A stretch of DNA of 64,000 nucleotides. Origin: Mycobacterium adipatum. GTDB lineage: Bacteria; Actinomycetota; Actinomycetes; Mycobacteriales; Mycobacteriaceae. The notes below the pieces were generated by a model that did no database searches, was not told the origin of the DNA, and saw only the letters and a list, made by a program, of their open reading frames with translations. The DNA is taken from assembly GCF_001644575.1 (NCBI RefSeq), contig NZ_CP015596.1, positions 1,798,001-1,862,000 on the forward strand, read 5' to 3'. The position numbers and the translations under genes are program-made. Positions 1-8,761 of the stretch are shown in pieces; position 1 is the stretch's first letter, and each line of letters opens with the position of its first letter.

Positions 1-129
1 TGCGTGCTGGAAGCGGCCGGTGGTGGCCGCGTCGGGTGTCCGCAGGAAGCCGCCACGGCGACAGTGAGCACCACCGCCGCCGTGGCGCGGGCCATCCGCG
101 AACCCGACACCGTCACCCGGCAACGGTAG
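1..129 (+). CDS. 3' end of an unidentified gene, cut by the left edge
   Basis: Frame 1 is open from the first base to a TAG at 127-129, giving 42 residues with no start in the window. The tail is rich in Ala and Thr and ends RQR. I recognise no family in so short a piece. It could be the true C-terminus of a plus-strand gene or simply chance open frame in GC-rich DNA. The 154 bases that follow, up to the next gene, show no clear terminator. Confidence 0.3.
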   Translation, partial: CVLEAAGGGRVGCPQEAATATVSTTAAVARAIREPDTVTRQR

Positions 130-283
130 CCCGGCCGGTGGCGCTACGCCGCGGCCGTCATTGCTGTCGGGGGTCACCGGTGCATTCTCCGATTCGATGG
201 TCATTGCACTTCACCGATACCGGGTGCGGTGTCGATGTACGCTCGGCAATGATTTGCTGACCAGCGGCACGGGGGCCACGACG

Positions 284-1360
284 ATGACGGCGGCGGGACC
301 GGGTAAGTGGTTGTCACGCACCAACCACTACGGGTGGATCACCGATTACCTCGTTGCGCGGCGCATGACCGGCGCCGTGCGAGTGATCATGGCACTGGTC
401 GCCGGATCCCTGGCGGTGTGCCTGCTGGCGCTGCTGAACAGCGTCGACGCTCCCCGGTCCGCCATCCCGCTGGCGATGATGTGGACCGCGTTCGCCGGCG
501 GCGTCGCGGGTGCGGCCCTGTGGGTGCTGAAATGGCCGACGCGGGGTGAGTCGCTGGCCTTCGCCCTGGTCTCCAACACTTCGGTGGCGCTGGCGTGCCT
601 GTCGTACCCGAATCCGCAGGGCGGGCTCACCGGCTGTATCGCCTTCGCGACCGCCGCCGCCTATATCGCCTTCTTCCACGGGACGGCGTTGGTGCTGTAC
701 AACTTCGTCCTGGCCACCGCCGTCGCTCTGGTCGTCGCGGTCCGTGTCGTCGATTCCGGGCACCTCGCACTGGCGTTGGTGGACATCTTCCTGGTGTTGC
801 AGGTCAACATCGTCATGCCGCTCGCCATCCATGTGTTGGTCCGCGCGCTCGGTGTGGATCTCGAACAGGCCGAGCGGGATCCGCTCACCGGCCTGCTGAA
901 CCGGCGGGCGCTGCAACAGCACGTCAGGAAGATGTTGGCCGGCACCGACCGTGAGTATCTGGTGGTGGCGGTGGTGGACCTCGACGATTTCAAACACATC
1001 AACGACACGTACGGGCACCAGGCCGGTGACGACGCCCTGGTGGCGGTCGGGCGCGCGCTGGGGCACGCCGTCTTCGACACCACCGCGGTGATCGGACGGA
1101 TCGGAGGCGAGGAGTTTGTCGTCGCCGCCGCCTGTCGGACCGCGGACCCGACGCTGCTGTCGCGGCGCATCTGCAAGGCCATCGCCGACCTCCCGGTGCA
1201 CGTCACGGCCAGCGTCGGGACGTCATCGGCCGAGATTCGCTCGCTCGACGGTGACGAGGCGGCGCTGCACACCCTGATCGAGCGCCTGGTGGTGGCCGCC
1301 GATGAGGCGATGTACCGCGCGAAGCGAGCCGGCGGCAACAGGTTTCGTCATGCCAGCTGA
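284..1360 (+). CDS. membrane-anchored diguanylate cyclase (GGDEF domain)
   Basis: Predicted to make cyclic di-GMP from two GTP at the inner face of the membrane. The ATG at 284 gives 358 residues; an upstream in-frame start at 161 would add a sequence that looks non-coding. About six hydrophobic segments fill the first ~190 residues and form the sensor or anchor. The GGDEF domain follows, opening with DPLTGLLNRR, then DLDDFKHINDTYGHQAGD, and the active-site loop is GGEEF within RIGGEEFVV. No RxxD inhibitory I-site is visible just before the GGEEF loop, so product inhibition may be absent. No EAL domain is present. The enzyme stands alone, so its signal is unknown. Confidence 0.85.
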   Translation: MTAAGPGKWLSRTNHYGWITDYLVARRMTGAVRVIMALVAGSLAVCLLALLNSVDAPRSAIPLAMMWTAFAGGVAGAALWVLKWPTRGESLAFALVSNTSVALACLSYPNPQGGLTGCIAFATAAAYIAFFHGTALVLYNFVLATAVALVVAVRVVDSGHLALALVDIFLVLQVNIVMPLAIHVLVRALGVDLEQAERDPLTGLLNRRALQQHVRKMLAGTDREYLVVAVVDLDDFKHINDTYGHQAGDDALVAVGRALGHAVFDTTAVIGRIGGEEFVVAAACRTADPTLLSRRICKAIADLPVHVTASVGTSSAEIRSLDGDEAALHTLIERLVVAADEAMYRAKRAGGNRFRHAS

Positions 1361-1432
1361 TCCGGCGGCGGGACTCCGGGCGGACGCGGTACGCGCGCAT
1401 TTCCGATGAGTCAACGTGTCACAGGCAGGTGG

Positions 1433-1453
1433 CATAATAGAACACATGTTCGA
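1433..1453 (+). promoter_or_regulatory. -10 element and LexA/SOS box over the start of the 13E12 gene
   Basis: CATAAT at 1433-1438 is a near-consensus -10. TAGAACACATGTTCGA at 1438-1453 differs at one base from the mycobacterial SOS box TCGAAC-N4-GTTCGA. Seven bases after the -10 places +1 at about 1445-1446, which is the ATG of the gene, so the transcript should be leaderless and LexA binding would cover the start site. Confidence 0.75.
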
Positions 1454-2840
1454 GAGCCGGGGTGTGGTCTCCCACCTTGATGCCGCGCGTGATCAGTTGC
1501 GCGCCGAACGCACAGCGGTGGCCGCGAAGATTCTGGAGGCGGGCAGGTTCGCGTTGGCGCGGATGGCCGAGTTGGGGCACGCCTTCGAGGACCTGATCGT
1601 CGATGACTGGGAACTGGCCGCCGCGGAGCTGGGTGCCGAACTGGGGATCAGCCGCGGGCGGGCCTGCACCTTGATCACCCAGGGGCGGGACCTGCTCACC
1701 CGGTTGCCGAAGTTCGCCGGTATCTTCGCCACCGGCACCGTGGATTTGCGGGTGCTGCGGGTCATCCTGCACCGCACCGCCCTGGTCACCGACTCGGACG
1801 TGATGTCGGTCATCGACGCGCAGCTGGCCGCGGCGGCCCCGGCATGGAATGCGCGCTCCGATGAGCGGATCGGGGAGTTGGTGGACTGGATGGTCATCGA
1901 TGTCGACCCTGAGGCGGTGCGCCGGGCGCGCAGCGCTCGCCGATCGCGCAGTATCCGGGTGGAACCGGTCGGGGACGGGATGGTGGAGATCTACGGGCGT
2001 GTGGATGCCGCCAAGGGTGCGGTGTTCGATCAGCGCCTCGATGAGCTGGCCCGCACCACCTGCCCGGATGACCCCCGCACCTTCGATGAGCGCCGCGCCG
2101 ATGCCATCGATCTTCCGGCCCTGGGTGCCAGCGCGTTGCCGTGTGAGTGCGGCAACGAGCACTGCCCCGCCGCGGGCAGCGAGGCGCCCACCGGCCATAT
2201 TGTCCTTCACCTGCATGGGGACCGCGACACCGTCGAGGGCCGCTCGGATCGTCCGGCCCTGCTGCCCGGGTACGGGCCGGTCCCGGCCGAGCAGGTCCGC
2301 AAGATGGCCCCACGCGCGAAGATTGCGCCGGTGCCCGATGCCGCGGATCTGGGGACCGAACGCGGGTACCAGCCATCCCGCACGCTCACCGAGTTCATCG
2401 CCTGCCGGGATCTGACCTGCCGGTGGCCCGGCTGCACTATCCCGGTTGCGCGTTGCGATATCGACCACACCACGCCGTGGCCCTACGGACCCACCCACCC
2501 GTCGAACACCAAGTTGTACTGTCGAATCCATCACTTGATCAAGACATTTCACTGCGGTCCGCAAGGTTGGATCGATCAGCAACACCCGGACGGCACCATC
2601 ACGATCACCGCCCCCAACGGCCGGGTGTACACCACCACGCCCGACGGCGCGCTGTTCTTCCCCACGCTGGCCACCCCCACCGCGACGCTGGTCGTGCCAC
2701 CGGCACCGCCACCGGGCCCACACCGTGAACTCGCCGCCCCCAAACGCACGCGCACCCGCGCCCAGAACCGCGCCTACCGAATAGCCCACGAACGCGCACT
2801 CAACCGCGCCGACTACGAAGCCAACCCGCCACCGTTCTGA
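1446..2840 (+). CDS. 13E12 repeat family protein (DUF222 plus HNH endonuclease domain)
   Basis: A 464-residue member of the REP13E12/DUF222 family that is multi-copy in mycobacteria. The N-terminal DUF222 region covers roughly residues 20-300. Near the C-terminus is an HNH-type nuclease core: a CRWPGC zinc knuckle, a second Cys in VARCDIDHTTPW with the catalytic DH pair, then KLYCRIHHLIKTF. The last ~50 residues are basic and Pro-rich. The ATG at 1446 (MFESRG) is chosen over one at 1416 because family members usually begin with MFE or similar and because a -10 sits at leaderless distance. The biological role is not established. The LexA box over the start points to DNA-damage induction. It converges with the DeoR gene, with 5 bases between. 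Confidence 0.85.
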   Translation: MFESRGVVSHLDAARDQLRAERTAVAAKILEAGRFALARMAELGHAFEDLIVDDWELAAAELGAELGISRGRACTLITQGRDLLTRLPKFAGIFATGTVDLRVLRVILHRTALVTDSDVMSVIDAQLAAAAPAWNARSDERIGELVDWMVIDVDPEAVRRARSARRSRSIRVEPVGDGMVEIYGRVDAAKGAVFDQRLDELARTTCPDDPRTFDERRADAIDLPALGASALPCECGNEHCPAAGSEAPTGHIVLHLHGDRDTVEGRSDRPALLPGYGPVPAEQVRKMAPRAKIAPVPDAADLGTERGYQPSRTLTEFIACRDLTCRWPGCTIPVARCDIDHTTPWPYGPTHPSNTKLYCRIHHLIKTFHCGPQGWIDQQHPDGTITITAPNGRVYTTTPDGALFFPTLATPTATLVVPPAPPPGPHRELAAPKRTRTRAQNRAYRIAHERALNRADYEANPPPF

Positions 2841-2845
2841 CGGCT

Positions 2846-3610
2846 TCAGGCTCGAATCACACTGGGCCCCAGCGCTTCGTACCGGTGAGCGTCGGGCACC
2901 GGGAGCTCGGTGCCGGTCACGATGGTCTGAAAGTCGGACACCTCGGCGAATCGGCAGAAGCTGGTCTGCCCGAACTTCGAGTGCGCGGCGACCAGCACCC
3001 GGCGCGAGGCGACCCGTACCGCGGTCTGCTTCACCGCGGCCACCGCCGGATCGGGCGTGGTGAGGCCGTGCTCCAAACAGATGGCGTTGGTCCCGAGAAA
3101 GGCCACGTCGATGACCAGACTGCGCAGCCGCTCCAAGGCCCATTCATCCACCGTGGCAAGGGTTCTGCCGCGCATCCGGCCGCCCAGCAGCAGCACCGTC
3201 ACGGTGCTGCTGTGCGCCAGTGCCTCGGCGGCCAGCAGCGACGCGGTCACCACGGTCAGGCTCTGGTCGGCGAGCAACTCGGCGATCAGGCGGGGGGTGA
3301 ACCCCTCGTCCAGATAGACGGTTTCCGCGCCGTGCAGCTCGTTGGCCGCTGCGCCGGCGATCCGGTGTTTCTGGGCCAGATCCACCTGACTGCGAAACTC
3401 GACACCGGACTCGAAGGCCACCGTCTCCAGCGGGACCGCCCCACCGTGCACCCGCTTGAGCAGTCGTCGGCCCGCCAGCACCTTGAGGTCCCGGCGGATG
3501 GTCTCCGTCGCCACCTGGAGTTCCTCGGCCAGGGCGGGTACCTCGACGCGCCCCCGACTGCGGGCGAACTCGACGATCTGGCGCTGGCGGCTGTCCGAAT
3601 CCACGCTCAC
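2846..3610 (-). CDS. DeoR-family transcriptional regulator of the mannitol PTS locus
   Basis: A 254-residue DeoR/GlpR-type repressor. Residues ~6-60 form the DeoR winged helix (VPALAEELQVATETIRRDLKVL, then the HGGA motif), and the rest is a sugar-phosphate-binding DeoRC domain (YLDEGFT, LLGGRMR, FLGTNAI). The start is a GTG at 3610. It lies 13 bases downstream of the PTS gene on the same strand, so the two are probably one transcript. By analogy with DeoR repressors that answer to phosphosugars, it likely controls the PTS gene and the divergent dehydrogenase. The effector is inferred, not shown. Confidence 0.85.
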   Translation of the reverse strand: MSVDSDSRQRQIVEFARSRGRVEVPALAEELQVATETIRRDLKVLAGRRLLKRVHGGAVPLETVAFESGVEFRSQVDLAQKHRIAGAAANELHGAETVYLDEGFTPRLIAELLADQSLTVVTASLLAAEALAHSSTVTVLLLGGRMRGRTLATVDEWALERLRSLVIDVAFLGTNAICLEHGLTTPDPAVAAVKQTAVRVASRRVLVAAHSKFGQTSFCRFAEVSDFQTIVTGTELPVPDAHRYEALGPSVIRA

Positions 3611-3623
3611 ATTGTGGTCGGTG

Positions 3624-5603
3624 TCATTCCCCGGCGTTCAGCACGGCCTGGATTTCCTCGGCCGTGGTCGCCGCCCGGAGTTGGGCGACACGGTCCTTGT
3701 CCAGGAACACGTGCGCGATGCGGGTCAGCAGGGCCATGTGATCGTTTCCGGCGCCGGCGATCCCGACGACGAATTCGGCGGGCTTGCCGTTCCAGTCGAT
3801 GGGCTGCGGGTAGCGCACGAACGAGATGCCGGTGCGGCGGATCGCGGTCTTGGCCTCGTTGGTGCCGTGCGGGATGGCCAGGCCGTTGCCCATGTAAGTC
3901 GACACCGATCCCTCGCGTTCGTGCATGGCGCCGACATAGGACGGTTCGACCGCTCCGGCGGCGACCAGCAGGGCGCCGGCCTCGTCGATGGCCTGCGCGG
4001 CGGTGCTCCCCGTGCCGTTCAGCACGATCGCGGACACCGGCAGTACGTCGGCATCGCCGACCGGGGCGTCCTCGGTGGCCGGTGCGGCCGGCGCCGGTGT
4101 GGAGTCGGCGTTGGCCTGCTTGAGTTGCTCGACGATCTCGTCGTAGCGCGGGCTGCCCATGAAATCCTCGACGGAGACGTGCGCCGCCGACGGTGTCTTC
4201 TGCCGAGCCCGCGCGGTCAGATCGCGGTGCGAGACGACCAGGTCGTAGGTGTCGCTCAGGTTGGAGATGGCCGAGTTGGTGACCGTCACATCGCCGAAAC
4301 CTGCCTTCTGAATCTTCCTGCGCAGCACCGAGGCGCCCATTGCCGAGGATCCCATGCCGGCGTCACAGGCGAACACGATCGTGGAGATGGTTCCGCCGCG
4401 GCCCGCGCCCACCAACGCCGAAGCGACGCTGGACTTCTTGCCCTTCATCGCCTCCATCTCGGCGGTGGCGGCCGCCAGATCCGGCTCGTCGGTGGCGCGG
4501 TCGGTCTTGAGCAGCAGTGCCGCAACGGCGAACGACACCGCCGCGGCGCCGAAGACCGACAGCGTGACCCCGAGAAAGCTGCCACTGGCGGTCTGGGCGT
4601 AGACGGCGATGATCGACCCGGGCGCGGCGGGTGCACGCAGGCCGGAACCGAACAGCACGTTGACGAAGACGCCCGTCATACCGCCGAGGATGGCCGCGAT
4701 GATCAGCTTGGGCTTCATCAGGACGTAGGGGAAGTAGATCTCGTGGATGCCGCCGAAGAACTGGATGATCGCCGCACCCGGTGCCGAGGCGCGCGCGATG
4801 CCGCGGCCGAAGGCCATGTACGCCAGCAGGATTCCCAGGCCCGGGCCGGGGTTGGCCTCCAGCAGGAACAGGATGGACTTGCCGGTCTCCAGCGCCTGCG
4901 TGGTACCCAGCGGTGTCAGCACACCATGGTTGATGGCGTTGTTGAGGAACAGCACCTTGGCCGGTTCGATGAGGATCGAGGTGAGTGGCAGCAGATCGTT
5001 GTTCACCAGGAAATCGACGGCGTTGCCGGCGGCCCGGGTGAACGAGGACACGATGGGGCCGATGCCGAAGAAACCGAAGATGGCCAGGATCATGCCGAGA
5101 ATGCCGGCGGAGAAGTTGTCCACCAGCATCTCGAAGCCGGGCCGGATCTTGCCGTCCCACAGGGCATCCAACTTCTTCATGGCCCAGCCGCCCAGCGGAC
5201 CCATGATCATGGCGCCCATGAACATCGGCACATCGGCGCCGGTGACCACGCCGATCGTGGCGATCGCACCGACCACGGCGCCGCGGTTGCCGTGGATCAT
5301 CCGGCCGCCGGTGTACCCGATCAGGATCGGCAGCAGATAGGTGATCATCGGGCCGACGATGCCGGCGCCGTCATAGGCGCCCCAGCCGCCGAGCTTGGCG
5401 ACCCAGCCGTCGGGATCCCGTAGCGCCGGGAAGATGCCCTGTAGCCAGCCGGCCTTGATGAACAGCGCGGTGATCAGGCCCCAGGCGATGAACGCCCCGA
5501 TATTGGGCATGACCATGTTGGACAGCGCCGTGCCCAGTTTCTGCACCCGCACCCGTAATCCGGTCTGCGGTGACGCCGCGGCAGATGCTTCGACAGTGGA
5601 CAT
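3624..5603 (-). CDS. mtlA: PTS mannitol-type permease, EIICBA
   Basis: A 659-residue three-domain phosphotransferase permease that would import a hexitol, probably mannitol, and phosphorylate it during transport. Residues ~20-350 are the EIIC membrane channel (ALSNMVMPNIGAFIAWGL; the GGIHEIYFPYVL segment is characteristic of mannitol EIIC). EIIB follows at ~400-495 with its phosphocysteine in FACDAGMGSSAMG. EIIA at ~515-659 carries its phosphohistidine in GNGLAIPHGTNEAK. The ATG at 5603 is preceded by GGAGG at good distance; upstream starts lack this. EI and HPr are not in this window, so the phosphate must come from elsewhere. A PTS of this type is not a standard part of the mycobacterial core. 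Confidence 0.88.
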   Translation of the reverse strand: MSTVEASAAASPQTGLRVRVQKLGTALSNMVMPNIGAFIAWGLITALFIKAGWLQGIFPALRDPDGWVAKLGGWGAYDGAGIVGPMITYLLPILIGYTGGRMIHGNRGAVVGAIATIGVVTGADVPMFMGAMIMGPLGGWAMKKLDALWDGKIRPGFEMLVDNFSAGILGMILAIFGFFGIGPIVSSFTRAAGNAVDFLVNNDLLPLTSILIEPAKVLFLNNAINHGVLTPLGTTQALETGKSILFLLEANPGPGLGILLAYMAFGRGIARASAPGAAIIQFFGGIHEIYFPYVLMKPKLIIAAILGGMTGVFVNVLFGSGLRAPAAPGSIIAVYAQTASGSFLGVTLSVFGAAAVSFAVAALLLKTDRATDEPDLAAATAEMEAMKGKKSSVASALVGAGRGGTISTIVFACDAGMGSSAMGASVLRRKIQKAGFGDVTVTNSAISNLSDTYDLVVSHRDLTARARQKTPSAAHVSVEDFMGSPRYDEIVEQLKQANADSTPAPAAPATEDAPVGDADVLPVSAIVLNGTGSTAAQAIDEAGALLVAAGAVEPSYVGAMHEREGSVSTYMGNGLAIPHGTNEAKTAIRRTGISFVRYPQPIDWNGKPAEFVVGIAGAGNDHMALLTRIAHVFLDKDRVAQLRAATTAEEIQAVLNAGE

Positions 5604-5808
5604 CCGTTGACCTCCGGTTCCGCCGGCAATGGGGTGATGCCGGTCACATGCATATCTAGTAATACGCATACTCGGGCAGGTTTGCAAGCGATTCGGGCAA
5701 AAACGGGCAGTCAAATCTGTGGTTTTGTGACCATATTGGCGCTACAGTTCGGACAGCGAGTTCGAACGACAGCTCCCGGGACCTGGCCGACGACCGAAAG
5801 GACCGCCC
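5604..5808. promoter_or_regulatory. divergent promoter region between mtlA and the zinc dehydrogenase
   Basis: This 205-base gap is more AT-rich than its surroundings. It holds the mtlA ribosome-binding site (GGAGG on the minus strand near 5610) and a small inverted motif, AGTA-N7-TACT, around 5656-5670 that could be part of a repressor site. The dehydrogenase start is preceded by GAAAGGA. No operator can be named with confidence, but both genes and their DeoR regulator probably answer to this region. Confidence 0.45.
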
Positions 5809-6867
5809 ATGAAAGCCCTGCGTTTCTACGCCCCCGAGGATGTCCGGCTGGAGGACGTCCCGGAGCCGCAGTGCGGCCCGGACGAGGTCAAACTGCGCGT
5901 GCGCAACTGCTCCACCTGCGGCACCGACGTCAAGATCTTCCACAACGGGCATCAGAACCTCACGCCACCACGCACCATCGGTCATGAGATCGCCGGCGAG
6001 ATCGTGGAGGTGGGTGCCGACGTCAACCCCACCTACGGCAGCGACTGGTCGGTCGGTGACCGCGTCCAGGTGATCGCGGCCGTTCCGTGCGGCGAGTGTC
6101 ACGAATGCCGCAAGGGCTGGATGGCGGTCTGCCAGAACCAGACCTCGATGGGCTACCAGTACGACGGTGGCTTCGCCGAGTTCATGATCGTGCCGAAACA
6201 GGTGCTCAAGGTCGACGGGCTGAACAAGATCCCGGACAACGTCGGCTTCGACGAGGCCTCGGCGGCGGAACCGTTCGCCTGCGCCATCAATGCCCAGGAA
6301 CTGCTCGGCATCGAGGAGGGCGACACCGTGGTGGTCTTCGGGGCGGGCCCCATCGGCTGCATGCACATTCGTATCGCGCGGGGCGTGCACAAGTGCGGTC
6401 CGATCTACCTCGTCGACGTCAACGACGCCCGGCTCAAGATGTCCGCCGACGCGGTGCACCCCGACGGTGTCATCAACGCCGCCGATGTCGACGTGGTGGA
6501 CAAGGTCATGGAACTCACCGGCGGGCGGGGCGCGGATATCGTGATCACCGCCACCGCGGCCAACGTCGCCCAAGAGCAGGCCATCGCGATGGCCGCCCGC
6601 AACGGCCGGATCTCCTTCTTCGGCGGTCTGCCCAAGACCGACCCGACGATCACCTGTGACTCCAACGTGGTGCACTACCGGCAGCTGCACATCCACGGCG
6701 CGAACGGCTCGGCCCCCGAGCACAACAAGCGCGCCCTGCAGTACATCTCCTCCGGGCAGGTTCCCGTCAAGGATCTGATCACCCGCCACATTCCGCTGGA
6801 CAACGTCCTGGACGCCTTCGACATCGTGAAGAAGGGCGAGGCCATCAAGGTCACCGTCGAACCCTGA
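5809..6867 (+). CDS. zinc-dependent medium-chain dehydrogenase, probable polyol(-phosphate) oxidation
   Basis: A 352-residue MDR/alcohol dehydrogenase. The catalytic zinc site is indicated by the Cys in NCSTCGTD and by GHEIAGEIVEVG. The structural zinc site is CGECHECRKGWMAVC. The Rossmann fold is VVFGAGPIGCMHI, and an Asp at the end of the next strand (LVDVND) suggests NAD rather than NADP. It is transcribed away from mtlA with a shared upstream region. The family includes sorbitol, threonine and galactitol-1-phosphate dehydrogenases. From context, oxidation of the phosphorylated polyol delivered by the PTS, or of the free polyol, is the best guess. No classical mtlD is nearby. Confidence 0.8.
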   Translation: MKALRFYAPEDVRLEDVPEPQCGPDEVKLRVRNCSTCGTDVKIFHNGHQNLTPPRTIGHEIAGEIVEVGADVNPTYGSDWSVGDRVQVIAAVPCGECHECRKGWMAVCQNQTSMGYQYDGGFAEFMIVPKQVLKVDGLNKIPDNVGFDEASAAEPFACAINAQELLGIEEGDTVVVFGAGPIGCMHIRIARGVHKCGPIYLVDVNDARLKMSADAVHPDGVINAADVDVVDKVMELTGGRGADIVITATAANVAQEQAIAMAARNGRISFFGGLPKTDPTITCDSNVVHYRQLHIHGANGSAPEHNKRALQYISSGQVPVKDLITRHIPLDNVLDAFDIVKKGEAIKVTVEP

Positions 6868-6884
6868 TCGCGGTTCGGCGCGGG

Positions 6885-7247
6885 TCAGCCTCCCACAGCG
6901 ACGAGGTAGCCCCCGATCCCCGCGACGCACGCGAGCGCGCACAGCGCCAGCGTGCCGATCGCGAACGGCCATGCCGCGGCACGGCGCACCATCGCCACGA
7001 TCGTCAGTGTCGTGCCGACCAGCCACATCACCGCGGCCACGGTGAAACCGGTGAACATGGCCGTCACCCCGGCGTCGATGTCACATGTCTCGGGCGGGCA
7101 GTGGTCGGTGAACGCCATGAAGAAGATGCCGAAGAAGGCCGCCACGCCGCCGCCGGCAACGGTGAGCACCAGCGCGGTGATCGACACCGCGATATCGATG
7201 CCCGACGCCCGGGGTTTCGGTGGCGGGTACCCGTACGGGTAGGTCAT
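6885..7247 (-). CDS. small four-helix membrane protein of unknown function
   Basis: A 120-residue protein starting MTYPYGYPPPKPR, a short Pro/Tyr-rich cytoplasmic tail typical of small actinobacterial membrane proteins. About three to four hydrophobic helices follow (IDIAVSITALVLTVAGGG, GIFFMAFT, MFTGFTVAAVMWLVGTTL, FAIGTLALCALACVAGIGG). A loop after the first pair carries two cysteines, CPPETCD. The ATG at 7247 is chosen because the longer open frame upstream has non-coding composition. It converges with the dehydrogenase and is divergent from nnrDE. Confidence 0.65.
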   Translation of the reverse strand: MTYPYGYPPPKPRASGIDIAVSITALVLTVAGGGVAAFFGIFFMAFTDHCPPETCDIDAGVTAMFTGFTVAAVMWLVGTTLTIVAMVRRAAAWPFAIGTLALCALACVAGIGGYLVAVGG

Positions 7248-7333
7248 GACGCACGATCGTATGGCCTTGCCCCCGGCGGTGCCGCAGAACGCGTAACCTG
7301 TTGGCGCGCGGGCACGAGAGGGAGCGGGAGCCG

Positions 7334-8752
7334 ATGCGGAACTACTACACCGCGGAAACGATCCGTGCTGCCGAGGCGCCGCTGCTCGCATCGCAACCCG
7401 AGGGAACGCTGATGCGACGCGCCGCCTGCGGCCTGGCAGGCGTCGTCGCCGCTGAGTTGCGGCGCCGTACCGGCGGTGTCGCCGGACGCGATATCTGTGC
7501 CGTCGTGGGCTCCGGTGACAACGGTGGTGACGCGCTCTGGGCGGCGACCTTCCTGCGGCGTCGCGGCGCCCGCGCCGCGGCGGTGCTGCTCGCGCCCGAT
7601 CACACCCACCGGCGGGCGCTGGCCGCGTTCCGCAAGGCCGGTGGTCTGATCTGCGAAAGTGTCCCGGCGGCAACCGATCTGGTGCTTGACGGCGTGGTGG
7701 GGATCTCCGGGCGCGGCCCACTGCGTCCCGATGCGGCGGCCGTCTTCGCCGCCACCGACGCACCCGTCGTGGCCGTGGATCTGCCCAGCGGTATCGACGT
7801 GCACACCGGCGCGGCCGAGGGTGCACATGTGACCGCGACGGTCACCGTCACCTTCGGCGGACTGAAACCCGTTCATGCACTGGCCGATTGCGGGCGGGTC
7901 GAACTCATCGACATCGGCCTGGACCTGCCGGCATCCGACATCATGGGACTCGACGCCGCCGATATCGCGGACTGCTGGCCGATCCCGGGCCCGCGCGACG
8001 ACAAATACAGCCAGGGGGTCACCGGGGTGATGGCCGGGTCGGCCACCTACCCGGGCGCGGCGATCCTGTGCACGGGAGCAGCGGTCGCGGCCACCTCCGG
8101 GATGGTGCGCTACGCGGGAACCGCGGCCGCAGAAGTCGTTTCGCATTGGCCGGAGGTCATCGCGACGTCTGACCGAGAGTCGGCGGGCCGGGTGCAGGCC
8201 TGGGTGGTGGGCCCGGGCCTCGGCACCGACGAATCGGCCTGCGAGGCGCTGCGCTGGGCGCTGCAGACCGACCTTCCGGTGCTCGTCGACGCCGACGCGC
8301 TCACCCTGCTGGCCACCGCGCCCGAGCTTCTGGCCGACCGCCGCGCGCCCACGGTGCTCACCCCGCACGCCGGCGAATTCGCCCGGCTGGCCGGTGAACC
8401 GCCCGGCACCGACCGGGTGGCCGTCGCTCGCGGCCTCGCCGACCGTCTCGGCGCCACCGTGCTGCTCAAGGGCAACGTCACCGTCATCGCCGAGCCCGGC
8501 TCGAAAGCCGTCTACCTCAACCCCGCCGGGCAATCCTGGGCTGCCACCGCGGGTTCCGGTGACGTGTTGTCCGGCGTGATCGGCGCACTGCTGGCCGCCG
8601 GCCTGCCCCCCGGCCGCGCCGCGGCGGCCGGAGCGTTCGTGCACGCCCGCGCGGCGCGCGCCGCCGCCGAGGATCCCGGACCGGCGCCGGCACCGACATC
8701 GGCGTCGGCGATTCTGGCCCATCTGCGTGCCGCGCTCGGTTCCGTCCTCTAG
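7334..8752 (+). CDS. nnrDE: bifunctional NAD(P)H-hydrate epimerase / ADP-dependent hydrate dehydratase
   Basis: Repairs damaged hydrated NAD(P)H (NADHX/NADPHX). The 472-residue protein has an N-terminal YjeF_N epimerase domain (residues ~1-210; VVGSGDNGGDALW and VDLPSGIDVHTG). A C-terminal carbohydrate-kinase-like dehydratase domain (~225-470) carries VVGPGLGTDE, LTPHAGEFARL and the nucleotide loop TAGSGDVLSGVIGALLAAG. The ATG at 7334 follows a purine-rich GAGAGGGAGCGGGAG. A TAACCT at 7294-7299 could be the -10. Order nnr-gadB matches Rv3433c-Rv3432c of M. tuberculosis. Confidence 0.9.
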   Translation: MRNYYTAETIRAAEAPLLASQPEGTLMRRAACGLAGVVAAELRRRTGGVAGRDICAVVGSGDNGGDALWAATFLRRRGARAAAVLLAPDHTHRRALAAFRKAGGLICESVPAATDLVLDGVVGISGRGPLRPDAAAVFAATDAPVVAVDLPSGIDVHTGAAEGAHVTATVTVTFGGLKPVHALADCGRVELIDIGLDLPASDIMGLDAADIADCWPIPGPRDDKYSQGVTGVMAGSATYPGAAILCTGAAVAATSGMVRYAGTAAAEVVSHWPEVIATSDRESAGRVQAWVVGPGLGTDESACEALRWALQTDLPVLVDADALTLLATAPELLADRRAPTVLTPHAGEFARLAGEPPGTDRVAVARGLADRLGATVLLKGNVTVIAEPGSKAVYLNPAGQSWAATAGSGDVLSGVIGALLAAGLPPGRAAAAGAFVHARAARAAAEDPGPAPAPTSASAILAHLRAALGSVL

Positions 8753-8761
8753 AAAGGACAC

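Noticed and set aside
3456..5423. 655-codon plus-strand frame opposite mtlA
   Set aside because: Antisense to a well-supported PTS permease; long open frames are expected there from codon bias.
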